NCBI GenBank assembly: GCA_016713365.1 | Contig: JADJPG010000043.1 | Location: forward strand, 1-64,000 | Source of the DNA: Verrucomicrobiota bacterium | GTDB lineage: Bacteria; Verrucomicrobiota; Verrucomicrobiia; Limisphaerales; JADJPG01 | Reading direction: 5' to 3' | DNA length: 64,000 bases | Part shown: piece by piece, positions 10,901-20,831 of the stretch | How the letters are laid out: each line of letters opens with the position of its first letter | Position numbering within the stretch: position 1 is the stretch's first letter | Translations under genes and position numbers: made by a program | Notes under the pieces: generated by a model | The model's input: the letters and a program-made list of their open reading frames with translations, nothing else | What the model was told of the DNA's origin: nothing | Database searches by the model: none

Positions 10901-13900
10901 TCTCCGGCTCGGGCGGCGGCTCCGGCGGCTCCGTGTGGATTCAGGCTTTCGACGGGTTCAACCGTTGTGTCTCCGCCACCGACCCGCTGGGCAACGTGAC
11001 CACCTACGCCTACGACCAGTATGGCAACCTCGTTTACCAGCGCCTCGACGGTCAGACCAACGACGTGCCCGGCAGTGCGGGCAACCGCCGTCTGAGTGAA
11101 GTCCGCTACGAATACGACGGCCTGCAACGCCTCACGGCGCAGCGCGTCTCCTTCTTCGACATCTTCACCGAAGCCGCGCTGATGGATGGTGAATCCACCA
11201 CCACCTATGCTTACGCGCCGAACGGCGCCGTCCGCATCACGGACGACAACGGCCCGTCACCCGCTACAGCCGCGACACCAAGGACGCCTCTCGACCGTCA
11301 CCGACGCGAAGACCAACCTCACCACCTACCTCTACGACGCCAACGACAACGTGACGCAGGTGAAACAACTGGATCGCTCCGACGCCGCCGGCACCACCCA
11401 GGAATTCACCTCCACCTTCTCGTATGATGAGTTGGATCGCTGTGTGGTGGAATCCGACAACGTCGGCAACCTGAACCAATACGCCTACGACTCGCGCGGC
11501 AACCTCGTGCGGCACACCGACCCGCGCGGCATCCTCCGCGGCTGGCGTTACGACGGCCTGAACCGCGCCATCGTCATCGAGGCGGACCTGGACGGCGACG
11601 GCGAGTTCGATCCGATCAGCGACCTCGGCATGTCCCGCATGTTCGACGACAACTCCCGGCTCTCGTGGCCTCCTCGGACGCGAACAGCAACATCACCTTC
11701 TCGCCCTACGACGCGCTGGACCGGCACATCGCCACCACCAACGCCGACGGCACCACGCGCAAACTGATCTGGAGCCCGCGCAGCAACCTCGTCCTGACCG
11801 AGGACGCCAACGGCACCGTGGTCAGCAACTCCTTCGACCTCCTCGACCGCTGCGTGCGCCGCGACATCACGCCGGCCGAAGGCGTGTCCGATGCCACCAC
11901 CTTCGAGCTCTTCACGTACGACGGCGCGTCCCGCCTCGTGCAGGCGAGCAACAATCTCTCGATGATTGATTTCAGCCACGACTCGCTCGGCCAGTGCAAG
12001 GCCGGCAAGCAGGACTGCATCGCCGTGGCGGCCGTCTTCGACGGCGTGGGCAACCGTCTCTCCTTTCCTACCCGACCGGCGGCGTGGTGCAGTGGACCTA
12101 CGATGCGCTCGATCAGCCCGCAACGGTGAGCCGCACCGCCGGCGGTCTTACCACCGTGCTCGCCGCGACCGCCTATGAGGGACCGGGCCGCGTGGGGCGC
12201 TTTGCCCGCGGCAACGGCATCAACACCCGCACCACTTGGAACGGCATGAAAAACCCGCCCAACGCCGGCGGCGATCTCGGCTGGCGGCAGGTGTCGCTCG
12301 TGAATCATCAGGTGGCGGGCGGCGGCGACTTCATCGACCGTCGGGCCGCCACGTACGACGCGGCCCAGAACAAAACCCAGCGGCGTCAGACCACGCCCTT
12401 CGCCACCGGTGTGCCCGCCCTCACCACCAACGTGATGGGCTACGACGCCTTGAACCGGATGACCTCCTACGGCCGCAACCGCGCCAGCCAGGCCAGCACC
12501 AAGAGCATGGCCCTCGACAAGAACGGCAACCTCCTCACCGTGTCCTTCGAATGGCGTGGTCGCGACCTACACCATGGATGCCGGCACGCCCGAGCCGGCG
12601 GATTTCCAGATGAACCTGTATACCATCACGCCCTTCGGCACCCAGAGCCACGATCGCAACGGCAACCGCGTCGCCCTCAACAGCCCCGCCGGGCAGATGC
12701 ACTACACCTACGACTTCGCCGACCGGCTCGTGCTGGTCCAGCGCGCGGTCGCCCTCGATCTGATTCCCGTCGTCAGCTTCACCTACGACGCCCTCGGCCG
12801 GCGCCTCAGCAAGACCGTTTATCCGAACGCCCCCGCCCTGCCCGTCACCACGCAGTTCATCCTCGACCCGGACAGTGACGAGGACGTGATCCTCGAAGAG
12901 CGTGTGGACGGCGTCGCCCAAGCCTTCGCGATCTGGCCGCACATGCACCAGCGCGGCAATGGCATCCGCATCTCTCCCTCGGGCGAGACGCTCTACACGC
13001 ACTCCGACGAACTGGGCACCGCGGTCGCCCTCACCGATGCCGGCGGCAACGTGGTCGAGCGCTACGACTACGATGAGTTCGGCGCGCCGCGCTTCTTCGA
13101 TGCGGCCGGCGTTCCGCTCGTGAACCCGATGGGCCAGCCGACCACCGCCTCGCTCGCGGGCAATCACTACCTCTTCCAGGGCCACTTCTGGGACGGCGAG
13201 ACCGGTCTCTACCTTTCCCCGGAAACCTCGAGCAGTGTCGGGCCGGTCCGCTGGATGGCGCCGGAGTCCATCCGAGCCGCACCTACCACGATCCGTTGAC
13301 CGGCGATGAGCTCACCCACGTCCACGGCGACCCGCACGTGGATCAGAAGGACGGCAGCCGCTGGGACCGCCACGCCGGGGGCTCGTCCGGCCACAATCCG
13401 TGGAGCGCCAAGGTGGTGGAAAAGGCGACCAGCGGCCTGAAGGACACACTCAAGACCCAGGTGCGCATGGCCGGCAGTCACGAGGACACCTACGTCTGGT
13501 GCGGCTGCGGACGGAAGACCTGCAAGCGCTGCAACCCGAAGAAGAAGTCCGCCACGTTCGGCGGCGGCGCCGGCGATGTGGCCTCCGCGGCAGAAACCCC
13601 AAGGAGTTGCGTAGATCGACAAAGGGGGAGGCAAAGGGGGCAAACTCAAGAAGGAGGAAGGCGGCCGCCACACGCCCTTCCACAACAAATACCGCCCCAC
13701 TCAACGCACCAGCTTCGCCGTCCTGCTCGGCGGCGGCGGTGGCCACTGCGACTCCGTGCAGAACAACCCCCTCTGCGAGGGCCAGGGCTCAAAACATCAG
13801 AACCCCTTCTTCAACGAGAGCGCGAATAGCGGTGAAGTGCCGCAGCTCGCGGCCGCAACGGGCCCCACCATCACCGTGAAGCTCATCAACCCCATCGCCA

Positions 13901-13992
13901 TGGACAAGGGCCTGCGCTTCTCCGTGCGCGGCCCCGGCGGCGGCTGTCCGAGCAGCCGCCCCCGTACTGTGCGGCAAGACCACGCACTTCTA
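7906..13992 (+). CDS. Giant secreted RHS/YD-repeat protein (many frameshifts)
   Basis: One gene of about 2,000 codons broken by a dozen or more single-base slips. Starting at ATG 7906 it has a signal peptide (ALLLASTTISLQA), then an IPT/TIG-like beta domain near 8270-8520 (PAVLGTNGGTVNLFGQCF). A DUF6531-type domain near 8690-8830 follows (VDLVIPGRGLDFIWARTYRS). From about 8990 to 13060 there are dozens of YD repeats such as YDTSHRLTEIIDTLGR, YDPVGRVRTLTDFSG and YDLLNRRTLLAH. The core closes with SDELGTAVALTDAGGNVVER and GETGLYL. The shell would enclose a C-terminal cargo domain. After YHDPLTGDELTHVHGDPHVD comes a Cys-rich segment (CGCGRKTCKRC) and a Gly-rich tail. I do not recognise this tail; the end at 13992 assumes one more slip. 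Slips cluster near 8010, 8100, 8600, 8880, 9015, 10200, 10410, 10890, 11260, 11670, 12065, 12550, 13230 and 13600. Confidence 0.85.
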
Positions 13993-14065
13993 GAGCCGCG
14001 CCCAATTCTCCAGATGAGCAGATTCCTTTCGACGAAACCTTTGATTCAGTGAAAACTCCACACCC

Positions 14066-17000
14066 ATGAAAAAGCTGTTGCTCCCCGCAGTTTTGGTTCT
14101 GTGCGCTCTGGTGTTGCCGCCCCTGTCCGGGCCCAGTCCGTGTCAATTCTCTGCCCGCCCGATCTGGTGTTGCTCACTTGTAGCAACAGCGCGGTGGCGC
14201 ACTTCGAGGTGCGCGCCACGGACAGCGATGGTCCCGTGGTCTGCGTGCCGCCGTCCGGCAGCGAGATTCCGCTCGGCGTCACCAACGTGACCTGCTCCGC
14301 CACGGACATCCTCGGCGGCAGTACCAATTGCTCGTTCGGCATCACGGTCAAGGCGGCACCCCCGCGCTGGCCCTGCCCGCCGACCTTTGAGCTCGGCCTC
14401 GGCGTGCCCTTCGAGACGGTGAACGGCGCCACCACCGTGGTGCGCCCCGGCCCGACGCCCGCCGGCGTGGCCGTCCAGCTTCACCCCACGAACGCCGAGA
14501 GCGGCATCGTGCTCAAGCCGGGCACCGCCCAGGCCATCAGCTTCGTGGCTGTGCTCGACTTCACCGCGCCCGAGGGCAGCGGCTTCGATCTGGTGCTGCC
14601 GCCAAACCCGTTGCATCCGGAATGACCCGCCCATCCTGAGCCTGCGGAACAAGGGGCCGAAGGGCTACTGCGTGAAGATGAACAAGCGCTTCGCCGACGA
14701 ACCCGCCGCGTCCCGCGCCCTGGTCGTGAACAGCAACGGCACCGTGCTGCCCCCGCTCGACTTCACCAGCGCCGAGATCGACGCCACCGGCGTCTTCGAC
14801 ATCGGCTTCCAACCCGGCGTGACCAACTGCCACGTCACCATCGAGGTCTCCAGCCTCGACGGCACCATCAGCGTCGAGATTCCCGGCCCCGTCACCGCCG
14901 CCAAGGGGCGCAAGGGCTGGGATGGCTGCATCTAAGGACCGGACCGGCCGGTGAAGAAGCCCACGTCGCGCGTGATGCTCGTGCCCCCGGTTTCCCCCGG
15001 AGCCCCGCCCATCACCGAATTGCGCCTGCGCGCCAGCGGCTGGCCGGAGGTGGTGATCGAGGAGCCGGCCCTCGCCGCCAAGGGCCGCAAGTGGAGCGAC
15101 GGGCACGTGACCTTGATGAAGGCTTACGACGACGGCGCGGCCACGGAGTTTGTCGCGCTGGCGCCCGGCGGGGGTCTGCAGGTGGACCTCGGCCACAGCA
15201 CGAACTTCAGATGAACTTCACGCGCTTTGACGATCCCTCCGCGCCCTCGCCGGACGTGACCTTCCGCGTCAAAGGCGGCCGCTGGCCGATCGCGTTGACG
15301 AACCGCCCGCCCCCGCCCCCCATCGAGGCCCGCCTCTGGTCCGACGTGAGCGGCGTCAACTTTTCCGCCGACTACACCGCGCTGGGCATCTCGAATGTCA
15401 CCGTGCAGTTCTTCTTCGGCGGGGCGCCCGTCTCCGAGCGTGTGCATCTGCCCGCCGACCGGAACACCTCCTTCGCCACGATCCTCGGCTGGCCGGAAAT
15501 CGTGGGCTCGCCCTCGGTCGGCGTTCTGCGGTTGGCCTCCACGACCCCGTTCCCCGTGATCTGGACGGCGGCGCGTTCGAGCTGGGCGATGAAATCCGCA
15601 TCATCCCCGAAGTGCCGCCCGGCGGGGAACTGCCGGAGACCTTCAGCGTGGTGGAATGCGCGGCCAGCGAAGGTCTGCAGGGCGCCTTCAGCGGCCTGCA
15701 GGTCTCCCCCGGCCACGCCGCGCACCCCGCTGACGCTCGCCTGTTCCGGAAACATTCTCACCAACGCCACCTCCTCCGCCGGCGCGGTGGTCAACTTCAG
15801 CTCCGAACTCCAGGTCGGTGAATGCGTGGCGTTTCCCTTCCCGCGCGTCGTCTGCGCGCCCGAGTCCGGCAGCGTCTTCCCCGTCGGCGCCACCACGGTG
15901 AACTGCGCCGTGACCAACGGCTGCGGCGAAGTGGCGGCCTGCTCCTTCACCGTCACCGTCGATCAACGCCCCGGCTTCGTCTCGCATCCCACGAGCCTCG
16001 TCGTCACCGCCGGCCAGCCCGCGCAGCTCTCGGCGGAAGTTTACAGCGGCACCCCGCCTTTTATCAGTGGGCCATCTTCTGCCCGCCCACCCGGCCGGAC
16101 TTCCCCTTCTGCGGCTGCCTCTCCGGAACAAGCCTGGCAGCCTCTGCCTCGGCTGCCCGCCGCCCTTCGTGGTTTCGCCTCCGCCTCCGCCGCCTGCGGC
16201 GCCGGCTACTACCTCGTGGCCAGCAACGATTTCGGCATGGTCACCAGCGCCGTCGCCAACATTACCGTCATCCCCACCATCCAGTGCCCGCCCGACCTCC
16301 TGCTCCTCACATGCAGCAACAGCGCCGTGGCCGCCTACACCGCCAGCGCCGACGGCCAGCACTCGCTCGTCTGCACGCCGGCCTCCGGCAGCGACTTCCC
16401 GCTCGGCATCACCCCCGTCATCTGCGTCGCCACCAACTACAGCGGCGGCCTCGCGGAATGCACCTTCGCCGTCACCGTCAAGGCCGCCCCGCCCGAATGG
16501 GCCTGCCGCCAGGTGGCATCGGCGTGCCCTTCGAGCCCGTCGGCGGCGCCACCGTCTCCGTCCGCCCCGACACCGGCGATGGCGACCCCGCCATCATCAT
16601 CACCCCCAGCCCGGCCATCCCGAGAGCGGCATTCGCTTCAGCCCCCGGGCCGCGGAGAAATTCACCTTCACCACCGTGCTCGACGCCACCGCCCCCGTCG
16701 GCAGCGGCTTTGAAATCTTCACCCCGCCCAGCCCGCTCGAGCCGAACGCGCCCCCGCTCGTCAGCATGCGCCACAAGGGACCCAAGGGCTACTGCGTGAA
16801 GACGAACAAGAGATTCGCCAACGACCCCGGCACCCAGCTCCGCTGCTACACCGTGAACACCAACGGCGACCTCCTCGATCCCATCACCTTCACCTCCGCC
16901 GAGGTGGACGCCATCGGCGTCTTCGACCTCGGCTTCCAGCCCGGCGTCACCAACTGCCACGTCACCATCGAGATCGACCTCCGCACCGGCTCCGTTAGCA

Positions 17001-18045
17001 TCGAGTTCGACGGCCCCATCGCCCCCATCGTCCCCACCCTGGCTGCATCTACGGACCCGACCGCCCGCGCCCGAAGCCGCCGAAAGCCGCCCGCGTCGTC
17101 ATGATCCCGCCCACCCCCGGCGGCGCCCCGCCCATCACCGAACTGTCCATACGTCAGCGGCTGGACCCAGGCCGTCGTCGAGCAACCCACCGTCACCAGC
17201 CAGCGCCGCCGCTGGGGTGATGGCCACGTCACCCTCGCGAAGGCCTACGACGACGAGACCGTGGAGTTCCGTTCCTTCTCCACCAACGGCGGCGTCACCG
17301 TCGATCCGGCCACGCCGAGTCCTTCGACTTCCGCCTCACCAACGCCCAGCCCGGCACCGTGCCGGCCCAGGACCGCCTGCTCACCCGCACCATCGGGCCC
17401 ATTCGCGGCCTCACCAACCGTCCCCGCCTCCGGTCCTCGACGCCATGCTCCTCCAGGGCGCGACCGGCGCCGTCGATTGCTCCGCCGACTTCAGCTACAT
17501 CGACTCCCCACCGTCCACGTCCTCCTCTACAGCAACGGCGTCCTCGTGGCCGAACGCACCGGCGTCACCGGCCAACTCGGCCTCCCCCTCTTCACCCTGC
17601 CCGACTGGCCCCTCACCCTCGGCAAACTCGGCGGTGCCACCCCCTGCCGTCGCGGCACCATCAAGCTCGGCACCATCCGCCTCCCCGGCGGTGCCGGCTT
17701 CGGCTTCGGCGAGCCCGAGACCCTCGTGGCTGCCGACGAGTTCCGCATCATCGCCGAACTTCCCCCGGCGCCCCGCACCCCGACTTCTACAGCGCCCTCG
17801 AATTCATCACCGACGACGGCCCCACCTGGCGCGTCTCCGAACTCGCCCGCACCCTCATCTGCACGCCCGAGCCCATCCTCGTCGAGCGCGGCAGCAGCGG
17901 CGTGACCCTGACTTGGAGCGGCGAAGGCTTCCGCCTCTTTGGCGCCGTGGACGTGGGCGGCCCGTGGTTCGACCTCGGGGCGCAATCCCCCGTCGCCCTC
18001 GGCACCGGCCACGCCGCGCGCTACTTCAAGCTCGTCTGCGACTGA
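14066..18045 (+). CDS. Large secreted protein with two copies of an HYR-containing module (frameshifted)
   Basis: Begins with a signal peptide (MKKLLLPAVLVLCALVLPP). The rest is two copies of one module. Each opens with a HYR-like domain (CPPDLVLLTCSNSAVA at about 14155 and CPPDLLLLTCSNSAVA at about 16286, ending TVKAAPP). Then come GVPFE-type strands, the blocks KGPKGYCVK and GVFDIGFQPGVTNCHVTIE (second copy GVFDLGFQPGVTNCHVTIE), GCIYGPDRP, and GDGHVTLAKAYDDE (first copy SDGHVTLMKAYDDG). Between the modules lies another HYR-like and Ig-like stretch (HPTSLVVTAGQPAQLSAEVY). The C-terminus is an independent beta domain ending LVCD. The frame slips many times; all fragments are collinear. Probable role: surface or extracellular adhesion (inference). 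It follows the RHS gene by about 70 bp and may be co-expressed with it. Confidence 0.8.
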
Positions 18046-18061
18046 ACGCCGGGAGCCAGGC

Positions 18062-18081
18062 GGGAGGCATTCCAGCCTCCC
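18062..18081. repeat. Short inverted repeat GGGAGGC-attcca-GCCTCCC
   Basis: A perfect 7-bp stem at 18062-18068 and 18075-18081, directly after the stop of the HYR protein. There is no U-tract, so it is not a canonical terminator. The same loop-and-stem design recurs at 19289-19307, which suggests a dispersed palindromic repeat family. Confidence 0.6.
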
Positions 18082-18139
18082 GTGCCAAGCGGCGGCGCCG
18101 CGCTCCGTCGCGCGCCAGACCGTCAACGGCTGCAGACCC

Positions 18140-19209
18140 ATGAAACTCACCCCCCCTCCTCCTCCTCTCCTGCTGCCTGCTTCCGGCGGCCGAGCAGCCC
18201 TCGTGGCTGCCCCAGCGTTTACTGGCCGCGCAGCACCAGTTCCCCCTGTCCAGCAACCTCCACCACGTCCTCGCCGCCAACGCCGCGGGCCTCACCGAGG
18301 CGCAGATGCGCCCCTACACCAACACCATTCCCGGCACCAACGTCTCCTTCCGCATGATGCCCGTGCGCGGCGGCGAATTCCTCCTCGGCAGCCCCGCCGG
18401 GAAACCGCGCGCCAGCCGGATGAAGGCCCCCAACGCCGCGTCCGCCTCGAGCCCTTCTGATGGGCGTGCGAAGTCACCTGGGACGAATACGAAACCTTCT
18501 CTACCGCGCGCGCCGCCACTCCCGCTACACCACCGTGGACCGCGACCCCACACCAACACCCTCGCCGACGCCGTGGCCGCCCTCCATGCCCTATCGAATT
18601 GAACATGGGCATGGGTCGCGAGGGCTATCCGCCATCAACATGACCCAGCACGCGGCCAACAAGTACTGCCAGTGGCTCAGCGCCCCTCACCGGCCACTAC
18701 CACCGCCTGCCCACCGAGGCCGAGTGGGAATACGCCTGCCGCGCCGGACCACCAACCGCTACTCCTTCGGCGATGACGCGGGACAGCTCTTTGAATACGC
18801 GTGTATGAGAAGAACAGCGACTTCAAGTATCAGAAAGTCGGCCGCAAGAAGCCCAACCCTGGGGACTCCATGACATGCACGGCAACGTCGCCGAATGGAC
18901 CCTCGACGGCTACGCCCCCGGCACCTACGCCACCCTCACCGACGGCGTGCTCGGGCCGTTCGTGCGCGGCACCAAGCCCTATCCGCATACCGTGCGTGGT
19001 GGTTCCTGGAATGACCGCCGGAGTTGCTCCCGCACGCCGCGCGGCAGTTCTCCGTGCCCAAGTGGAAGGAGGCCGACCCCAGCCTGCCCAAGAGCGCCTG
19101 GCACATGGCCGAGGCGGACTTCGTCGGCTTTCGCATCGTGCGCCCGCTGCGCGTGCCCTCCGCCGAGGAAATGCACCGCGCCTGGAACAACGGCGTGGAG
19201 ATCGAATAG
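18140..19209 (+). CDS. Secreted SUMF1/FGE-fold protein (frameshifted)
   Basis: Formylglycine-generating-enzyme-sulfatase domain protein of about 355 residues. Starting at ATG 18140, the corrected N-terminus is a Leu/Cys-rich signal peptide. The domain begins at SFRMMPVRGGEFLLGSP and carries the family landmarks EVTWDEYETF, HRLPTEAEWEYACRAGT, LHDMHGNVAEWTLDGY, TVRGGSWNDR and FVGFRIVRPL. In the restored frame the segment after RGGSWNDR reads PELLPHAARQFSVPKW, without the redox Cys pair used by true FGE, so a formylglycine-generating role is unlikely. Frames slip near 18160, 18440-18480, 18680, 18800, 18860 and 19020. It follows the HYR-module gene by 94 bp on the same strand. The exact role is unknown. 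Confidence 0.8.
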
Positions 19210-19265
19210 CGACAGCGCGCCGGTAACCTCGCCACCTGACCGTCGGAAAGCCGCCGCTTCGTAGC

Positions 19266-19307
19266 GCCGACATTCCTGTCGGCAAGTAGGGAGGTTTCCA
19301 ACCTCCC
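19266..19307. repeat. Paired palindromic repeats
   Basis: Two consecutive hairpins: GCCGAC-attcct-GTCGGC (19266-19283) and GGGAGGT-ttcca-ACCTCCC (19289-19307). The second closely resembles the hairpin at 18062-18081. They sit between two convergent genes and could act as a bidirectional transcription end, but the shared design suggests a dispersed REP-like element. Confidence 0.6.
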
Positions 19308-19324
19308 GTTCCGACTCCCCGCCC

Positions 19325-20023
19325 TCAAGTCCCCACTGCGATGCGTGACACGTTGCTGAACTCCCCGTTCGTCACCCCGCGGTCCCAGAAGCGCAGCCGG
19401 TACTCCCGCATCTCCGGCTGACCCGGCACCCGCAGCGGACGCTCGTCCAGATACGGACTGTCCGTGCAAATCGTCACCGGCTCCCACGGCTCCTCCGCAC
19501 CCCGGCGGCTCTCCACCGCCACCGCGTAGTGCCCGAACTTCGTGAAATAAATGTTCACCCCCGGCCGCTCCGCACCATCCATGCGCCCCAGCGACACCTC
19601 CGGCGCAGCATGCTCCGGCACATAATCACTGCCGATGATGCGCAGCCGCACCCCCAGCACCGTCGTGTAGCCCGGCGCCTGCTTCACCTCCTGCACAAAC
19701 TTCGTGATGCGCCGCATCGCCCCAAACCGCACCGCCACCACCCCCGGCGGCGGCTCCGGCAGCATGGCCACCGGCAGCGGATTATCCACCGTGTCGTCGC
19801 GCCCCTCGTGCAACTCCGCCAGATAAGCCGTGGACGCCTTGGAAAAACTGCGCTGCGCCGCGCGCCACGCACCCTGCACAAACACCAGCCACAGCGCATC
19901 GGCCTTCACCCCCGCCGCATCCAGATTTAATTCCGCCGCCACGTCGTCCACTTGATTGGCAAAGTTGTTCAACCACACCACCTGCTCATTCAGCCGCTTC
20001 GGCATGTATCTTTGGCGTCGCAT
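19325..20023 (-). CDS. Hypothetical protein with beta-rich C-terminus
   Basis: An intact 232-residue protein, convergent with the SUMF1-like gene. It has no signal peptide. The N-terminal third is helical (VVWLNNFANQVDDVAAELNL, ADALWLVFVQGAWRAAQRSF). The C-terminal part is beta-rich and reads like a fibronectin-type sandwich (GVNIYFTKFGHYAVAVESRR, then YRLRFWDRGVTNGEFSNVSR). This layout is seen in conserved hypothetical proteins of Bacteroidetes and Verrucomicrobia; no function is known to me. An alternative start 18 bases downstream (MPKRLNEQ) is equally plausible, as neither has a clear ribosome-binding site. It is one of the few unbroken genes in the first 20 kb. Confidence 0.65.
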   Translation of the reverse strand: MRRQRYMPKRLNEQVVWLNNFANQVDDVAAELNLDAAGVKADALWLVFVQGAWRAAQRSFSKASTAYLAELHEGRDDTVDNPLPVAMLPEPPPGVVAVRFGAMRRITKFVQEVKQAPGYTTVLGVRLRIIGSDYVPEHAAPEVSLGRMDGAERPGVNIYFTKFGHYAVAVESRRGAEEPWEPVTICTDSPYLDERPLRVPGQPEMREYRLRFWDRGVTNGEFSNVSRIAVGT

Positions 20024-20088
20024 AATCTTTTAAAATGGTTCAATTCACTGCATCCGCGTCTCACCCGAACCCATCGGCCAAAGCACAA

Positions 20089-20340
20089 CGGGACTTGAGC
20101 CCCCCAGCCCGGGCCAAAAACAATTCTGCGCGTGCCGGAAATTTTCCGGCCCGCGCCAACTTTTTCCGGCCCCGCGCCTTGTCCTTTCCTCCCCATGCAC
20201 TTTTTCCCCATCCCCGCGCCTTAAATCGCCCGGCCCGCGCCTCCTTTCTGCCGGCTGCGGCATGCTTTTCCCCGGCCCGCGCCGGAGCCTTCCAGTCCTG
20301 TGCCTGGGCAAAACCTCCGCATGCCGAAACTTTTAGAGCC
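20089..20340. repeat. Degenerate 21-bp tandem repeat array (12 units)
   Basis: CGCGCC or a close variant recurs at exactly 21-bp spacing: at 20089, 20110, 20131, 20152, 20173, 20194, 20215, 20236, 20257, 20278, 20299 and 20320. Between the cores are A/T-rich or C-rich fillers. The minus strand reads as a heptapeptide repeat with consensus K-x-x-A-R-A-G (for example KAPARAG, RKEARAG, KKLARAG). The plus strand reads as P-A-R-A-x-F-x. Neither open frame has a convincing start, so I treat it as a minisatellite rather than a gene. Confidence 0.85.
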
Positions 20341-20831
20341 GGTTCTCCCGTGAACGTGGTGGGGACAAGAGATGGAACCTGGCCCTCCCCCGAACCGACG
20401 GGCGGATCTCCCGCATCCATCGCTCCTGACAAGGGGTTTGCCTCCGGGGATGGTCCGCGTCCACTCGTGGGCCGCTGCCAAGGACTGCAGCCCACGGCGC
20501 GCAAACCGTTCACTCGGCTTGTGGTGGTGCGCCTCCTCCAGCCCGGCAACGTCCGGTTCACGCCGCGCACGATGGCCCGCCCCGAGAGAGAGGGGGGCCG
20601 TCGGTCGCGCGTCGGGGGGAGCTTCTCTCACGGGGTGCCCCCATCCACGCGACCCAATCGAGATCACGGCGGCGGCCCGCACGGGCCGCCTGGGCTTCGG
20701 AATGGTCGTTCTCCTGCCGGTGATCCACGCCCGGTGCCGCCACGACGCAGCCCGGTTCCATACCGCACGGCTCTTCGCTGCGCCGGTCCACCACCCTCGC
20801 CTTCCCGCCTGCTCAGGCGCAGGACTGCCGC
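20341..20831. other. Intergenic region downstream of acnA
   Basis: About 490 bp with no gene I can support. Long open frames occur in several registers but translate to Arg/Pro/Gly-rich sequence without family features. It contains GGACTGCAGCCCACGG near 20480 and other G/C-rich blocks that look like dispersed intergenic repeats, but repetition cannot be shown from one copy. No clear terminator for acnA was seen. Confidence 0.4.

Noticed and set aside
18140..19209. Formylglycine-generating enzyme that activates the sulfatase at 1.7 kb
   Set aside because: The redox Cys pair of FGE is not present in the most plausible frame, and the two genes are 15 kb apart.
19325..20023. Immunity protein for the RHS toxin
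   Set aside because: It is on the opposite strand, 5 kb from the RHS end with two genes between, and has a beta-sandwich-like tail seen in unrelated hypotheticals.
20089..20340. CRISPR array
   Set aside because: Units are contiguous 21-bp repeats with no spacers and no cas genes nearby.
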